Source of the DNA: Firmicutes bacterium OM04-13BH
Lineage (GTDB): Bacteria > Bacillota > Clostridia > Lachnospirales > Lachnospiraceae
NCBI GenBank assembly: GCA_003481745.1
Contig: QULP01000003.1
Location: forward strand, 62,001-126,000
Direction of reading: 5' to 3'
DNA length: 64,000 bases
The notes beneath the pieces are model-generated. The model was not told the DNA's origin. It saw only the letters and a list, made by a program, of their open reading frames with translations, and ran no database searches. Shown one piece after another: positions 26,173-34,133 of this stretch. Position 1 is the stretch's first letter. Every line of letters starts with the position of its first letter. Both the position numbers and the translations under genes were made by a program.

Positions 26173-26201
26173 TTGTAACACATTCCGGAAAGTGTTACAA
26201 T
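26173..26201 (+). promoter_or_regulatory. iclR promoter inside a 28-bp palindrome
   Basis: TTGTAA (26173-26178) and TACAAT (26196-26201) are 17 bp apart. The whole stretch 26173-26200 is a near-perfect palindrome: outer arms TTGTAACAC/GTGTTACAA and centre TTCCGGAA, with a single mismatched pair. A protein bound here would block the promoter directly. Confidence 0.65.
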
Positions 26202-26299
26202 AGCGCCAAAGTCTTATGAATCGAAATTCCCCTCAATCCTCAAATCTAAGACCATCCTCAACATAATATCGTTACAGTTAGAAAGGAAAATGATATCTT

Positions 26300-27055
26300 A
26301 TGGAATCAAAAAACCCTATTCAGGTTGCAGATCGGCTGTTTCTTGCTATGGAAACTTTGTCAAAAATCGGACCTGTTTCACTGGCTGATTTAAGCCGTGA
26401 ATTAAATTTAAATAAAAGTACCACACACCGACTACTATCCTCCTTGATTTATATGGGGTATGCAAAGCAGGATTCAGAAACCCAGAAGTATGACCTGTCC
26501 TTAAAAGTACTGGCATTATCCAACTGTCTGTTAGAACGACTCGATATCCTTGAAGTTGTCCGACCTTATTTAAAATCACTCTCTCAAGAAACCGGAGAGA
26601 CAGTTCATTTTGTACAGCTCGATGGCTCGGAAGCGGTTTATATCTACAAAGAAGAGTCACGTCAAAACTCTGTGCGGATGGTTTCCAAAGTCGGAAGCCG
26701 GATTCCGCTCTACTGTTCCGGTGTTGGAAAAGCAATGGCAGCCGGCATGGAAGAATCCCAGATTCATAAATTATGGGATGCCTGCACCCACAAAAAACTG
26801 ACCCGGCATACCATTACAGACTATGACACCTTTTTAAAAGAGGTAAAAGAAGCCAGAAAGAATGGCTATGCTCTTGATAACGAAGAAAACGAACTTGGCG
26901 TACGCTGTATTGCCGTAGGACTTACCGACTATAAAGGTCGTTCCCGCTATGCGTTTTCTATCTCTGCACCTGTCACCCGAATGACAGATAAACGGATTCA
27001 GGAAATTATCCCACTTGTTCTTCAAGTCAAAAAAGAAATCGAACAGGGTGCATAA
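26300..27055 (+). CDS. IclR-family regulator (KdgR-like)
   Basis: A 251-residue regulator. The N-terminal winged helix contains VSLADLSRELNLNKSTTHRLLSSL; the C-terminal effector domain contains YCSGVGKAM and ELGVRCIAVGL, typical of IclR ligand pockets. It is divergent from eda-kdgK, so I infer that it represses KDG metabolism with a keto-deoxy sugar acid as inducer. The ribosome binding site AAAGGA lies about 12 nt before the ATG, which is rather far. A strong terminator follows. Confidence 0.87.
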   Translation: MESKNPIQVADRLFLAMETLSKIGPVSLADLSRELNLNKSTTHRLLSSLIYMGYAKQDSETQKYDLSLKVLALSNCLLERLDILEVVRPYLKSLSQETGETVHFVQLDGSEAVYIYKEESRQNSVRMVSKVGSRIPLYCSGVGKAMAAGMEESQIHKLWDACTHKKLTRHTITDYDTFLKEVKEARKNGYALDNEENELGVRCIAVGLTDYKGRSRYAFSISAPVTRMTDKRIQEIIPLVLQVKKEIEQGA

Positions 27056-27076
27056 TAGAAAGAAAAAGTAGGAAAG

Positions 27077-27122
27077 AAAAAATCCCCTCTACAAGATTTA
27101 TTCCTGTAGAAGGGATTTCTTA
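27077..27122. terminator. Bidirectional terminator between iclR and sigE
   Basis: AAATCCCCTCTACA/TGTAGAAGGGATTT forms a 14-position stem with U-rich flanks on both strands, serving the converging iclR and sigE. Confidence 0.88.
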
Positions 27123-27130
27123 AATTCTAA

Positions 27131-27856
27131 TTACTCATATCGTACCATTTCTTTTTTTAAGCGTTTCATAATCCGTTTTTCCAGTCTTGAAATATAAGAC
27201 TGTGAAATTCCAAGCAAATCCGCTACCTCTTTTTGAGTTTTTTCTCTTCCATCCGGCATATTAATGCCAAAACGAAGTCGGATAATCGTCTGTTCCCGTT
27301 TACTTAATTTACTGATTGCCTTTCCAAGCAGATTCCGCTCCACTTCACTTTCGATTCCACGATAAATTACATCTTCATCTGTCCCCAAAATATCCGACAA
27401 AAGTAATTCATTTCCATCCCAGTCTACATTAAGCGGTTCATCGATGGAAACCTCCAGTTTCGTTTTACTGTTTCTTCTCAGATACATCAAAATTTCATTT
27501 TCGATGCATCTTGAAGCATAAGTTGCCAGCTTGATTTTTTTTTCAGATTTAAAGGTATTAATTGCCTTAATCAGTCCAATCGTTCCAATTGAAATTAAAT
27601 CTTCCGCTCCAACTCCGGTATTATCAAATTTCTTTGCAATGTATACCACCAGACGCAGATTATGTTCAATCAGACTTGCTTTTGCCTCTTCAAACTCATC
27701 GGTCTGCAGTTTTTCTATCATTAAGGTCTCTGTCTGTATATCAAGAGGAGCCGGCAGTACATCTGCACCACCAATATAGTGAATCTCTTCTCCTCTTCGC
27801 AAAATCATTCCTGTAAAAACAGGGAATTGAACTCTTCTTACAACTGCTGTTTCCAT
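27131..27856 (-). CDS. sigE: Mother-cell sigma factor SigE (pro-form)
   Basis: A 241-residue sigma factor for early mother-cell transcription. [33 protein letters not shown] and [20 protein letters not shown] match SigE nearly word for word, and region 4 has [21 protein letters not shown]. About 29 residues before YIGG form the pro-sequence removed by SpoIIGA; it has the usual length but is less lysine-rich than in Bacillus. I chose ATG 27856, with AGGAGG 8 nt upstream; an adjacent GTG is possible. It follows spoIIGA by about 12 bp. Confidence 0.96.
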   Translation of the reverse strand: METAVVRRVQFPVFTGMILRRGEEIHYIGGADVLPAPLDIQTETLMIEKLQTDEFEEAKASLIEHNLRLVVYIAKKFDNTGVGAEDLISIGTIGLIKAINTFKSEKKIKLATYASRCIENEILMYLRRNSKTKLEVSIDEPLNVDWDGNELLLSDILGTDEDVIYRGIESEVERNLLGKAISKLSKREQTIIRLRFGINMPDGREKTQKEVADLLGISQSYISRLEKRIMKRLKKEMVRYE

Positions 27857-27868
27857 CACAAGCGCCTC

Positions 27869-28732
27869 CTAACTGTCAAAAACTTCTGGATTTATAATCA
27901 TCTGAAAGGTTTTATCTACTGACATATCCTGTTTTACAAGTGCCAAAACCGGTTTTTTTACGGATACCCGCCGTTCTCTTCGTTCTACAGACATCTCATC
28001 TACAGTTACGACAAGCAGGCTTCCTCTCTTTGTTCCCACACTTAAAAAACAGATAAAGTGTGGTTCAAAACAGATGAGGCTTTCTGTCAGACTATCCGAT
28101 GCGTTTTGGGTCCGCATTATAAGAGCATCAAACGCTTTTTTCTGCGGTTCACTTAAAAGACCGGTAAATGCCTGATATTCAATCACGCAGACCGGCTTCT
28201 TTAACAAAGAATCCCAAAGCTGGTTTCCTGTGTCATACAGACCTTTCACTTTTATTTGTCTTTTTCCTGCCCGAATTTGAATCTGGCAAAGAGTACTCCT
28301 TTTTCCATTTAAGTATTTTAAGAGTCTGATACTGATGACAAGCATCCAGTAAGTGACTGACGATAACGCCAAAAATGTGATGATTCCTCTTGCTGCAATC
28401 TTGGGAAATGCCAGAAAAATTCCTCCTGCCAAAGCAGAACATCCATAAAAGCCAAGCAGTTCCATCCAAAATACATTCTTATTTTTTGTTCCACATCCAG
28501 CCATAACCATAAGCGGTGCTAAAATCCCATAGGAAATCAGACCCCTTATTTTCCATGAAGAAAACGGTAAAAAAAGAATCACACCGCTTCCTACTGCTCC
28601 CAGTACAGCTCCTGCAAGTGAACGAAGCGGGTTGGCAGCCCCCAAAATCATCCGGTTCACCAACTGCAGGATAAAAAAATCCATTACCAGATTGACTACG
28701 AAAAACACATCTATGTAAAATTCGTAGTACAC
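27869..28732 (-). CDS. spoIIGA: Pro-SigE processing protease SpoIIGA
   Basis: A 287-residue membrane-anchored aspartic protease that activates pro-SigE at the septum. Five predicted N-terminal transmembrane segments (to about residue 140) are followed by a cytoplasmic domain with the active-site motif LYDTGNQLWD (Asp near residue 167). I chose GTG at 28732, which has GGGGGG 6 nt upstream and gives the family-like N-terminus; an upstream TTG at 28762 would lie on the other side of that site. It is the first gene of the spoIIGA-sigE operon, with an unusual promoter and inverted repeat. Confidence 0.92.
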   Translation of the reverse strand: MYYEFYIDVFFVVNLVMDFFILQLVNRMILGAANPLRSLAGAVLGAVGSGVILFLPFSSWKIRGLISYGILAPLMVMAGCGTKNKNVFWMELLGFYGCSALAGGIFLAFPKIAARGIITFLALSSVTYWMLVISIRLLKYLNGKRSTLCQIQIRAGKRQIKVKGLYDTGNQLWDSLLKKPVCVIEYQAFTGLLSEPQKKAFDALIMRTQNASDSLTESLICFEPHFICFLSVGTKRGSLLVVTVDEMSVERRERRVSVKKPVLALVKQDMSVDKTFQMIINPEVFDS

Positions 28733-28735
28733 AAA

Positions 28736-28811
28736 ACACCCCCCTAGACCTTTTTGACTCAATTACTTATCTGGAACTAAGTAATGTTCATTATAAGGTC
28801 TAGGGGGGTGT
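28736..28811. repeat. Exact 17-bp inverted repeat spanning the spoIIG start region
   Basis: ACACCCCCCTAGACCTT (28736-28752) and its exact complement (28795-28811) enclose 42 bp. One arm contains the spoIIGA ribosome binding site, the other lies in the promoter spacer. The loop holds a second perfect 8-bp repeat, ATTACTTA/TAAGTAAT. Confidence 0.9.
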
Positions 28812-28823
28812 GAATTCTGTCAA
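28790..28823 (-). promoter_or_regulatory. spoIIG promoter with 22-bp spacer (Spo0A-type)
   Basis: Perfect TTGACA (28818-28823) and perfect TATAAT (28790-28795) are 22 bp apart on the minus strand. The Bacillus subtilis spoIIG promoter has the same unusual 22-bp spacing and needs Spo0A-P to be used by sigma-A. Predicted start of transcription is near 28783, about 50 nt before the GTG. Confidence 0.8.
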
Positions 28824-28869
28824 AATCACAAGGCTCTTCCCAAAAATTTTTTGCTAAAATCCGATAGTT

Positions 28870-29043
28870 TTCGACATCGAAAGGCAACTTTATGTCACCT
28901 TCTTTATGTAAACTATTTGATGCAAAACTTTATTTTTTTCTTTTATTTTCCGGTTTACATAATTTTTATCACAATTTGATTTATTTTCGACATTTTTGTC
29001 GAATTTTATCAAAAAGATTATCTTTCCCTCTTATCTTGTCGAA
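28870..29043. promoter_or_regulatory. Cluster of four Spo0A boxes
   Basis: The exact Spo0A core heptamer TGTCGAA, or its complement TTCGACA, occurs at 28870-28876, 28986-28992, 28997-29003 and 29037-29043. The first is about 90 bp upstream of the predicted spoIIG start; the other three lie just upstream of the aroE promoter. Confidence 0.65.
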
Positions 29044-29056
29044 TTTTCTTTTCTAC

Positions 29057-29085
29057 TTGACACTCTATTTTTTTCCTTTTAAACT
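29057..29085 (+). promoter_or_regulatory. Promoter for aroE
   Basis: Perfect TTGACA (29057-29062) and TAAACT (29080-29085) are 17 bp apart. A Spo0A box ends 14 bp upstream. Confidence 0.55.
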
Positions 29086-29120
29086 TTAATGTAACAAAAT
29101 GAAAGTGAGGTTTTATAATT

Positions 29121-29987
29121 ATGATACCAATTACAGGACATACAAAACTCACCTGTCTTCTTGGAAGTCCGGTGGCACACAGCATCTCTCCTATGATGCA
29201 TAATACCAGTTTTTCCGCACTCGGTCTTGATTATGTCTATCTTTGCTTTGATATCAATGAACAGACGCTTGGAGATGCCGTCAAAGCCTTAAAAACAATG
29301 GGTGTAAAGGGCTTCAATCTAACCATGCCAAACAAAACAAAAATTTTAGAATATCTGGACGAACTTTCCCCTGCTGCAAAGTGTATTGGTGCAGTTAACA
29401 CCGTAGAAAACAAAGATGGAAAGTTAATCGGACACAACACCGACGGCATTGGGTTTATGCGCTCAGTCAAAGAACACGGCATTGATGTAACAGGAAAGAC
29501 AATCACCCTTATGGGAATTGGCGGTGCCGCTACTGCAATCTGCGCTCAGGCTGCACTTGATAATGTGGGAGAAATCCATATCTTCGCCCGCTCAACCAGC
29601 CGTTATCTTCCACGTATCCGCGAAGTCATTCAAAAACTTTCCGCACTTAGCTCCTGCAAAATTACTGTTTTTGATCATAACGATACAACTGCTTTAAAGC
29701 ACAGTCTGGAACAAAGTACACTTTTTGTAAATGCCACATCTGTCGGAATGGCTCCAAATACAGATACCTGCATCTTAGAAGACAGTTCTCTTTTAAGAAA
29801 AGACCTTGCTGTTGCTGATATTATCTATAATCCATGGGAAACCAAACTGCTTAAAATGGCAAAAGAAAAAGGCTGTATTGCTTTCAATGGTTATTCCATG
29901 CTTTTGTATCAAGGTGCAGAAGCATTTAAAATCTGGACCGGTCAGGAAATGCCAGTGGAATTAGTTAGAGAAACACTTGGAAAATAA
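29121..29987 (+). CDS. aroE: Shikimate dehydrogenase
   Basis: A 288-residue NADPH-dependent enzyme reducing 3-dehydroshikimate. The substrate site shows GSPVAHSISPMMHN, GFNLTMPNK (catalytic Lys), GAVNTV and NTDGIGF; the nucleotide site is MGIGGAATAICAQAAL. Length is normal. GTGAGG lies about 10 nt before the ATG. It is divergent from spoIIGA and monocistronic; the other shikimate gene in the window, aroF, lies 14 kb away and has different control. Confidence 0.93.
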   Translation: MIPITGHTKLTCLLGSPVAHSISPMMHNTSFSALGLDYVYLCFDINEQTLGDAVKALKTMGVKGFNLTMPNKTKILEYLDELSPAAKCIGAVNTVENKDGKLIGHNTDGIGFMRSVKEHGIDVTGKTITLMGIGGAATAICAQAALDNVGEIHIFARSTSRYLPRIREVIQKLSALSSCKITVFDHNDTTALKHSLEQSTLFVNATSVGMAPNTDTCILEDSSLLRKDLAVADIIYNPWETKLLKMAKEKGCIAFNGYSMLLYQGAEAFKIWTGQEMPVELVRETLGK

Positions 29988-30049
29988 TAATAGTCTCTCC
30001 AAAAATGATGTTCTCTTGAAAAATTTTTAATTTTGAATATCGGTGGCTT

Positions 30050-30535
30050 TTATTTTTCTTCAAAATAAAAGTCACCGCTTTTTCCACCTTTTTTCTCTAC
30101 CAGATGAATGTCCGTCATCACCATTCGTTTATCAATTGCTTTACACATATCGTAAATCGTAAGCAGAGCCACATTAACTCCGGTCAGTGCTTCCATTTCA
30201 ACACCCGTTTTCCCTTCTACTTTTACCATACATAAGGCTTTAATCGTAAGATTTTCTTCTTCAATTTCAAAATCTACACTGCATTTACTGATTGGAAGTA
30301 CATGGCACATCGGAATCAACGAAGAAGTCTGTTTCACTGCCATAATTCCGGCTACACGCGCTACACCCAGCACATCCCCTTTTTTTACTGTATGATGAAG
30401 AATCGCATCCATCACTTCACGATTGACCTGAATTTTCCCCTCTGCTAATGCAGTCCGGCTTGTCGGATTCTTTTCTGAAACATCCACCATCACTGCATTT
30501 CCCTGTTCATCAAAATGAGTAAACTTTGTTTCCAT
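30050..30535 (-). CDS. moaC: Cyclic pyranopterin monophosphate synthase MoaC
   Basis: A 161-residue enzyme of molybdenum cofactor synthesis acting after MoaA. Motifs are [38 protein letters not shown] and the C-terminal KKGGKSGDF with catalytic lysine. AAGGAG precedes the ATG. It is convergent with aroE. No other moa/moe gene is in the window. The ftsZ terminator separates it from ftsZ. Confidence 0.94.
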   Translation of the reverse strand: METKFTHFDEQGNAVMVDVSEKNPTSRTALAEGKIQVNREVMDAILHHTVKKGDVLGVARVAGIMAVKQTSSLIPMCHVLPISKCSVDFEIEEENLTIKALCMVKVEGKTGVEMEALTGVNVALLTIYDMCKAIDKRMVMTDIHLVEKKGGKSGDFYFEEK

Positions 30536-30560
30536 CTTTTTTCTCCTTAAACTTTTGACT

Positions 30561-30603
30561 AAAAAAGGCGATCCAGAACTAATCTGAACCGCCTTTATCT
30601 TTT
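30561..30603 (-). terminator. Intrinsic terminator of ftsZ
   Basis: On the minus strand AAAGGCG and CGCCTTT enclose an inner CAGA/TCTG pair and are followed by TTTTTAGTC. It lies 16 bp after the ftsZ stop. Confidence 0.75.
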
Positions 30604-30618
30604 GTAGTGTATATCGTA

Positions 30619-31791
30619 TTACTTTCTATTTTTTAAGAAATCCGGAATCTGAATATCTTTCTTCGGCACAGTACTTGTGAAGTTACCTGTATTGCTTCCG
30701 AAAGTTGGCTGCTGGAAAGTCGGCATCTTAAAAGCTGGCTGCTGAGTTTCTACGTGTGCAGTCTGCTGTACCGGCTGCTGTACCACTTCTTCTGTTTTTG
30801 CAGTTTTTTTATCACGGGATACGCTTGGTTTTCTTGCTGTTTCATCATCAAGACCTGTAGCGATTACTGTGATTCTTACATAATCTGCTTCTTTATCATC
30901 ATACAGAGCACCAAAGATAATGTTTGTATCTTCGCCTGTAAGGTTCTGTACATAGCTTGCTGCATCATTTGCATCCATAAGGGAGATATCTCCGGATACG
31001 TTGATAATAACATGAGATGCACCCTGGATGGTTGTTTCGAGAAGTGGGCTGGATACTGCCTGCTGAACAGCTTCCATTGCTTTATCATCACCTTTTCCTT
31101 CACCGATACCGATATGTGCAATTCCTTTATCAATCATAACAGTCTGAACGTCTGCAAAGTCAAGGTTAATCAGAGCCGGAAGATTGATTAAATCTGTGAT
31201 TCCCTGAACTGCCTGCTGAAGCACTTCATCCGCTTTCTTTAATGCTTCCGGCATAGTAGTACGACGGTCAACGATTTCAAGCAGACGGTCATTCGGGATT
31301 ACAATTAATGTATCCACATTGTCTTTTAATTTTTCAATACCTGTCAATGCATTTGTCATACGTGTCTTTGCTTCAAAACGGAAAGGCTTTGTGACAACAC
31401 CAACTGTCAAAATTCCCATTTCTTTTGCTGCACCTGCAACGATTGGAGCAGCACCTGTTCCGGTTCCGCCACCCATACCACAGGTAACAAATACCATATC
31501 AGCACCCTGAAGAACCTGCTTAATTTCCTCGATGCTTTCTTCTGCTGCTTTTTCACCGATTTCCGGTTTTGCTCCTGCACCAAGACCTTTTGTCAGTTTT
31601 TCACCAATCTGAACAACGGTCGGTGCTTTACATAATGTCAGCGCCTGTTTATCGGTATTCACTCCAACAAATTCTACACCGCTAATTGTTTCTTCCACCA
31701 TTCTGTTTACTGCATTATTACCAGCTCCACCTACACCAATGACTACGATTTTTGCAGATGATTCAGCCTCGTTTGTCATAATCTCTAACAA
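30619..31791 (-). CDS. ftsZ: Cell division protein FtsZ
   Basis: The 390-residue tubulin homologue that forms the Z ring. The GTPase core has [12 protein letters not shown], the tubulin signature GGGTGTG, and the T7 loop NLDFADV; a Gln/Pro-rich linker leads to the C-terminal peptide [11 protein letters not shown] that binds membrane tethers. I place the start at TTG 31791, because AAAGGAGG lies 7-8 nt upstream and the resulting MLEIMTNEA aligns with Bacillus FtsZ (MLEFETN); the next ATG, 12 nt later, is too far from it. It is last in the dcw cluster, with its own promoter region and terminator. Confidence 0.97.
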   Translation of the reverse strand: MLEIMTNEAESSAKIVVIGVGGAGNNAVNRMVEETISGVEFVGVNTDKQALTLCKAPTVVQIGEKLTKGLGAGAKPEIGEKAAEESIEEIKQVLQGADMVFVTCGMGGGTGTGAAPIVAGAAKEMGILTVGVVTKPFRFEAKTRMTNALTGIEKLKDNVDTLIVIPNDRLLEIVDRRTTMPEALKKADEVLQQAVQGITDLINLPALINLDFADVQTVMIDKGIAHIGIGEGKGDDKAMEAVQQAVSSPLLETTIQGASHVIINVSGDISLMDANDAASYVQNLTGEDTNIIFGALYDDKEADYVRITVIATGLDDETARKPSVSRDKKTAKTEEVVQQPVQQTAHVETQQPAFKMPTFQQPTFGSNTGNFTSTVPKKDIQIPDFLKNRK

Positions 31792-31910
31792 AGTACTTCC
31801 TCCTTTAGCTTACCTGTATGGTTTTTAAATACACTTTCATGTATTGCATTCCGTATTTCTTCTGATTTTACGCTTATGCCAAATCCTATTCTCCTCCAAG
31901 GTTCGTGCAT
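31785..31910 (-). CDS. Possible small ORF overlapping the ftsZ start
   Basis: A 41-codon frame starts with ATG at 31910 ([20 protein letters not shown]...) and ends in TAG overlapping the ftsZ TTG (TTTGTTAG). There is no ribosome binding site, but the predicted transcription start lies within about 3 nt of the ATG, so it could be leaderless. It resembles no family I know. It may equally be chance. Confidence 0.25.
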   Translation of the reverse strand: MHEPWRRIGFGISVKSEEIRNAIHESVFKNHTGKLKEEVLC

Positions 31911-31918
31911 ATAGATAT

Positions 31919-31947
31919 ATAATATCTTCTTTTCAAAAATTAATCAA
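31919..31947 (-). promoter_or_regulatory. Promoter for ftsZ
   Basis: TTGATT (31942-31947) and TATTAT (31919-31924) are 17 bp apart on the minus strand, about 130 nt before the ftsZ start. Confidence 0.55.
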
Positions 31948-32011
31948 CCGCTATTTTCATTTTTTCATAAAAAATTTAAATTTTTACTTTATTCTTATAG
32001 TTTCTTTTTTC

Positions 32012-32018
32012 TTCGACA
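32012..32018 (-). promoter_or_regulatory. Spo0A box upstream of ftsZ
   Basis: The minus strand reads TGTCGAA, about 100 bp upstream of the predicted ftsZ transcription start. Spo0A control of ftsZ at sporulation onset is known in Bacillus; a single heptamer is weak evidence. Confidence 0.35.
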
Positions 32019-32064
32019 CCGATTTTTTTATTTTTCCATTCTTTTATTTTTTACTTTGCTGCCT

Positions 32065-32811
32065 CTACTCGTTTTGATTTTCTTCTGTGCTCTTTTGTGT
32101 CTCTGACTTCTTAAATACAATGGTCTCTGTCGTGGAGTCCACATTCTGTAAGTCCAAAACGCCCTGCATTCCTTCAAGCTGTGGCAAAATTCCCAGCATT
32201 TTGCTTATTTTATCTGAAATATTTTTTTCCGTGCCAAGTTTTACTTCGATTTCCGAAAAATACATGGTAAGTGCTCCATTTTCAATGACGATTCGGTCCG
32301 GATGCTGTTCACTACTCTCCATCATCTTTGTCGCACTTAAAAGCATGCCCAGAACTTCATCTGTCAGTCCGGACAATTTCTGTCCTACCTGAACCTTTTT
32401 CTGACCTAATCCTTCAATAAATGGAATATTTTTCAATTCTTTTGTAGTACTTACCTGAACAATTCCTTCTTTGTCAAAATACAGATATCCATCCAAAAAT
32501 TTCGTATAACCAATTAATTCTTTTTCCCTTACATGAATGATTAATTTATGACTGCTTGTCCGCTCAATCCATACTTTCTGAATAAACTGGTCATCTTTTG
32601 TTTTTTCGCTCGGATTTAAAAAACGAACCAGTATGGTATTTGAAGCAAGTGATCCTTGAAGCACCATCTTTTTTATTTCTTTATCTGTATGAGCTGTATT
32701 TCCTTCTACTTTTACACTTGTAACCCGAAAACCGCCGAAAAAAACAGCAATTCCAAGCAACAGCACTGCCACAATACCGCCCAAAATCTTCGTGCGTTTC
32801 TTTTTATCCAT
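32065..32811 (-). CDS. divIB: Division protein DivIB/FtsQ
   Basis: A 248-residue bitopic membrane protein of the divisome. A short basic cytoplasmic tail (MDKKKRTK) precedes one transmembrane helix (about 9-27), then a POTRA domain (VTSVKVEGNTAHTDKEIKKM) and the FtsQ/DivIB beta domain. The C-terminus is hydrophilic. It lies 15 bp after murA. The sequence is poorly conserved, as usual; position between murA and ftsZ supports the call. Confidence 0.88.
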   Translation of the reverse strand: MDKKKRTKILGGIVAVLLLGIAVFFGGFRVTSVKVEGNTAHTDKEIKKMVLQGSLASNTILVRFLNPSEKTKDDQFIQKVWIERTSSHKLIIHVREKELIGYTKFLDGYLYFDKEGIVQVSTTKELKNIPFIEGLGQKKVQVGQKLSGLTDEVLGMLLSATKMMESSEQHPDRIVIENGALTMYFSEIEVKLGTEKNISDKISKMLGILPQLEGMQGVLDLQNVDSTTETIVFKKSETQKSTEENQNE

Positions 32812-32826
32812 ATAAAATAATCCCCT

Positions 32827-34074
32827 TTATTTTCTTTCCATCACTGCTCCAAGCTGACTCAAATCACGGCAGATATCCTCATATCCACGCTCGATATATT
32901 CGATATTCTTTACCGTAGTCACTCCTTTTGCCGCCAGTCCTGCCAGAACCAGTGCCGCACCTCCCCGAAGTTCCTGCGCTTCTACCTCTGCCCCATGCAG
33001 TTTTCCTCCATAAATTTCTGCCTTTGCTCCATCAATCCGGATATTTGCTCCCATTTTTTTAAGTTCCCCTGCTACACGAAAACGATTCTCAAAAATGGTT
33101 TCTATCAGACAGCTTTTTCCTTTAATACCTGAAAGCACTGCCAGAACCGGTGACTGTAAATCTGTTGGAAATCCCGGATAAACTTCCGTTTTTTGACATA
33201 AAACCGGAACGTTTACTTCCTGACTGCACAAAGACAGTTTACCACCAATCCATTCGTATTGTCCACCCATTTTCTGATAGAGCGATAAGATTGCTTTCAT
33301 CTCATCTTTTGGTGCTCCGACCAGACAAATATTGCTTCTTGTAATTGCAGAAGCGCAAAGATACGTTCCTGCTACAATTCTATCCGGCGGAACTTCGTAT
33401 TCAACTGCATGTAAAGACTTTATGCCTTCGATTTCAATCATTCGGTTTTTCGTTTCTTTTATTTTTGCTCCACCTTTTCTTAAAAACCGGCACAGCCACT
33501 GCACTTCCGGTTCGCAGGCACAATTTTCCAGTATCGTTGTACCTTTGGCAAGTACGGATGCCAGGATTACATTTTGCGTTGCACCCACGCTGATTTTTGG
33601 AAATACAATTCTGGTGCCTTTGAGTCCCTCGGTTTTTCCCTTAAGCCCCCTGTCTTCTTCTGTAAATTCTGCTCCCATTTTTTCAAGGGCAGACAAATGA
33701 AGATCGATTGGACGTTTTCCTATCACACAGCCTCCCGGCCAGGGAATACAGACCTCCTTTTTTCTTCCTAAAAGACTTCCCATTAACACAATAGAAGAAC
33801 GCATCTTCTCTGCTTCTTTTTTGGGAATTGTAGTCCGCTCTATCTTTGTACAATCCAGATACATGGTATGATTTTTATAAAAAGCCTTCCCACCAAGCCC
33901 CTTTATAATTTCTTTCATCAGATGAACATCTGTAATATCCGGACAATGATGAAGAATCACTTCCCCTTTACATAAAACAGCGGCCGCCATCATTGGCAAT
34001 GCCGCATTTTTAGAACCCTGTATTCTTACTTCTCCATTCAGACGATGAAATCCCTCAATACGGATTTGATTCAA
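32827..34074 (-). CDS. murA: UDP-N-acetylglucosamine 1-carboxyvinyltransferase MurA
   Basis: A 415-residue enzyme for the first committed step of peptidoglycan synthesis. The phosphoenolpyruvate-binding Lys-Asn is in IQGSKNAALP, and the catalytic Cys is in WPGGCVIGKRPIDLHL, so fosfomycin sensitivity would be expected. I place the start at TTG 34074, with GAGG about 5 nt upstream, giving the family N-terminus MNQIRIEGFHRLNGEV; an upstream GTG at 34119 adds 15 residues without support. It lies between ftsW and divIB. Confidence 0.93.
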   Translation of the reverse strand: MNQIRIEGFHRLNGEVRIQGSKNAALPMMAAAVLCKGEVILHHCPDITDVHLMKEIIKGLGGKAFYKNHTMYLDCTKIERTTIPKKEAEKMRSSIVLMGSLLGRKKEVCIPWPGGCVIGKRPIDLHLSALEKMGAEFTEEDRGLKGKTEGLKGTRIVFPKISVGATQNVILASVLAKGTTILENCACEPEVQWLCRFLRKGGAKIKETKNRMIEIEGIKSLHAVEYEVPPDRIVAGTYLCASAITRSNICLVGAPKDEMKAILSLYQKMGGQYEWIGGKLSLCSQEVNVPVLCQKTEVYPGFPTDLQSPVLAVLSGIKGKSCLIETIFENRFRVAGELKKMGANIRIDGAKAEIYGGKLHGAEVEAQELRGGAALVLAGLAAKGVTTVKNIEYIERGYEDICRDLSQLGAVMERK

Positions 34075-34133
34075 ATCTGCCTCTTCCTTCCGTTGCTCTC
34101 TATATCCTATAGTATGCACCGTTTCTTAAAGTG

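Noticed and set aside
28736..28811. MITE or insertion-sequence remnant at the spoIIG inverted repeat
   Set aside because: I see no target-site duplication, and the promoter -10, -35 and ribosome binding site are built into the repeat, so a regulatory role fits better. It is not fully excluded.
30754..31191. 145-codon plus-strand frame antisense to ftsZ
   Set aside because: Cys/Phe/Ile-rich shadow of the ftsZ coding strand without ribosome binding site or promoter.
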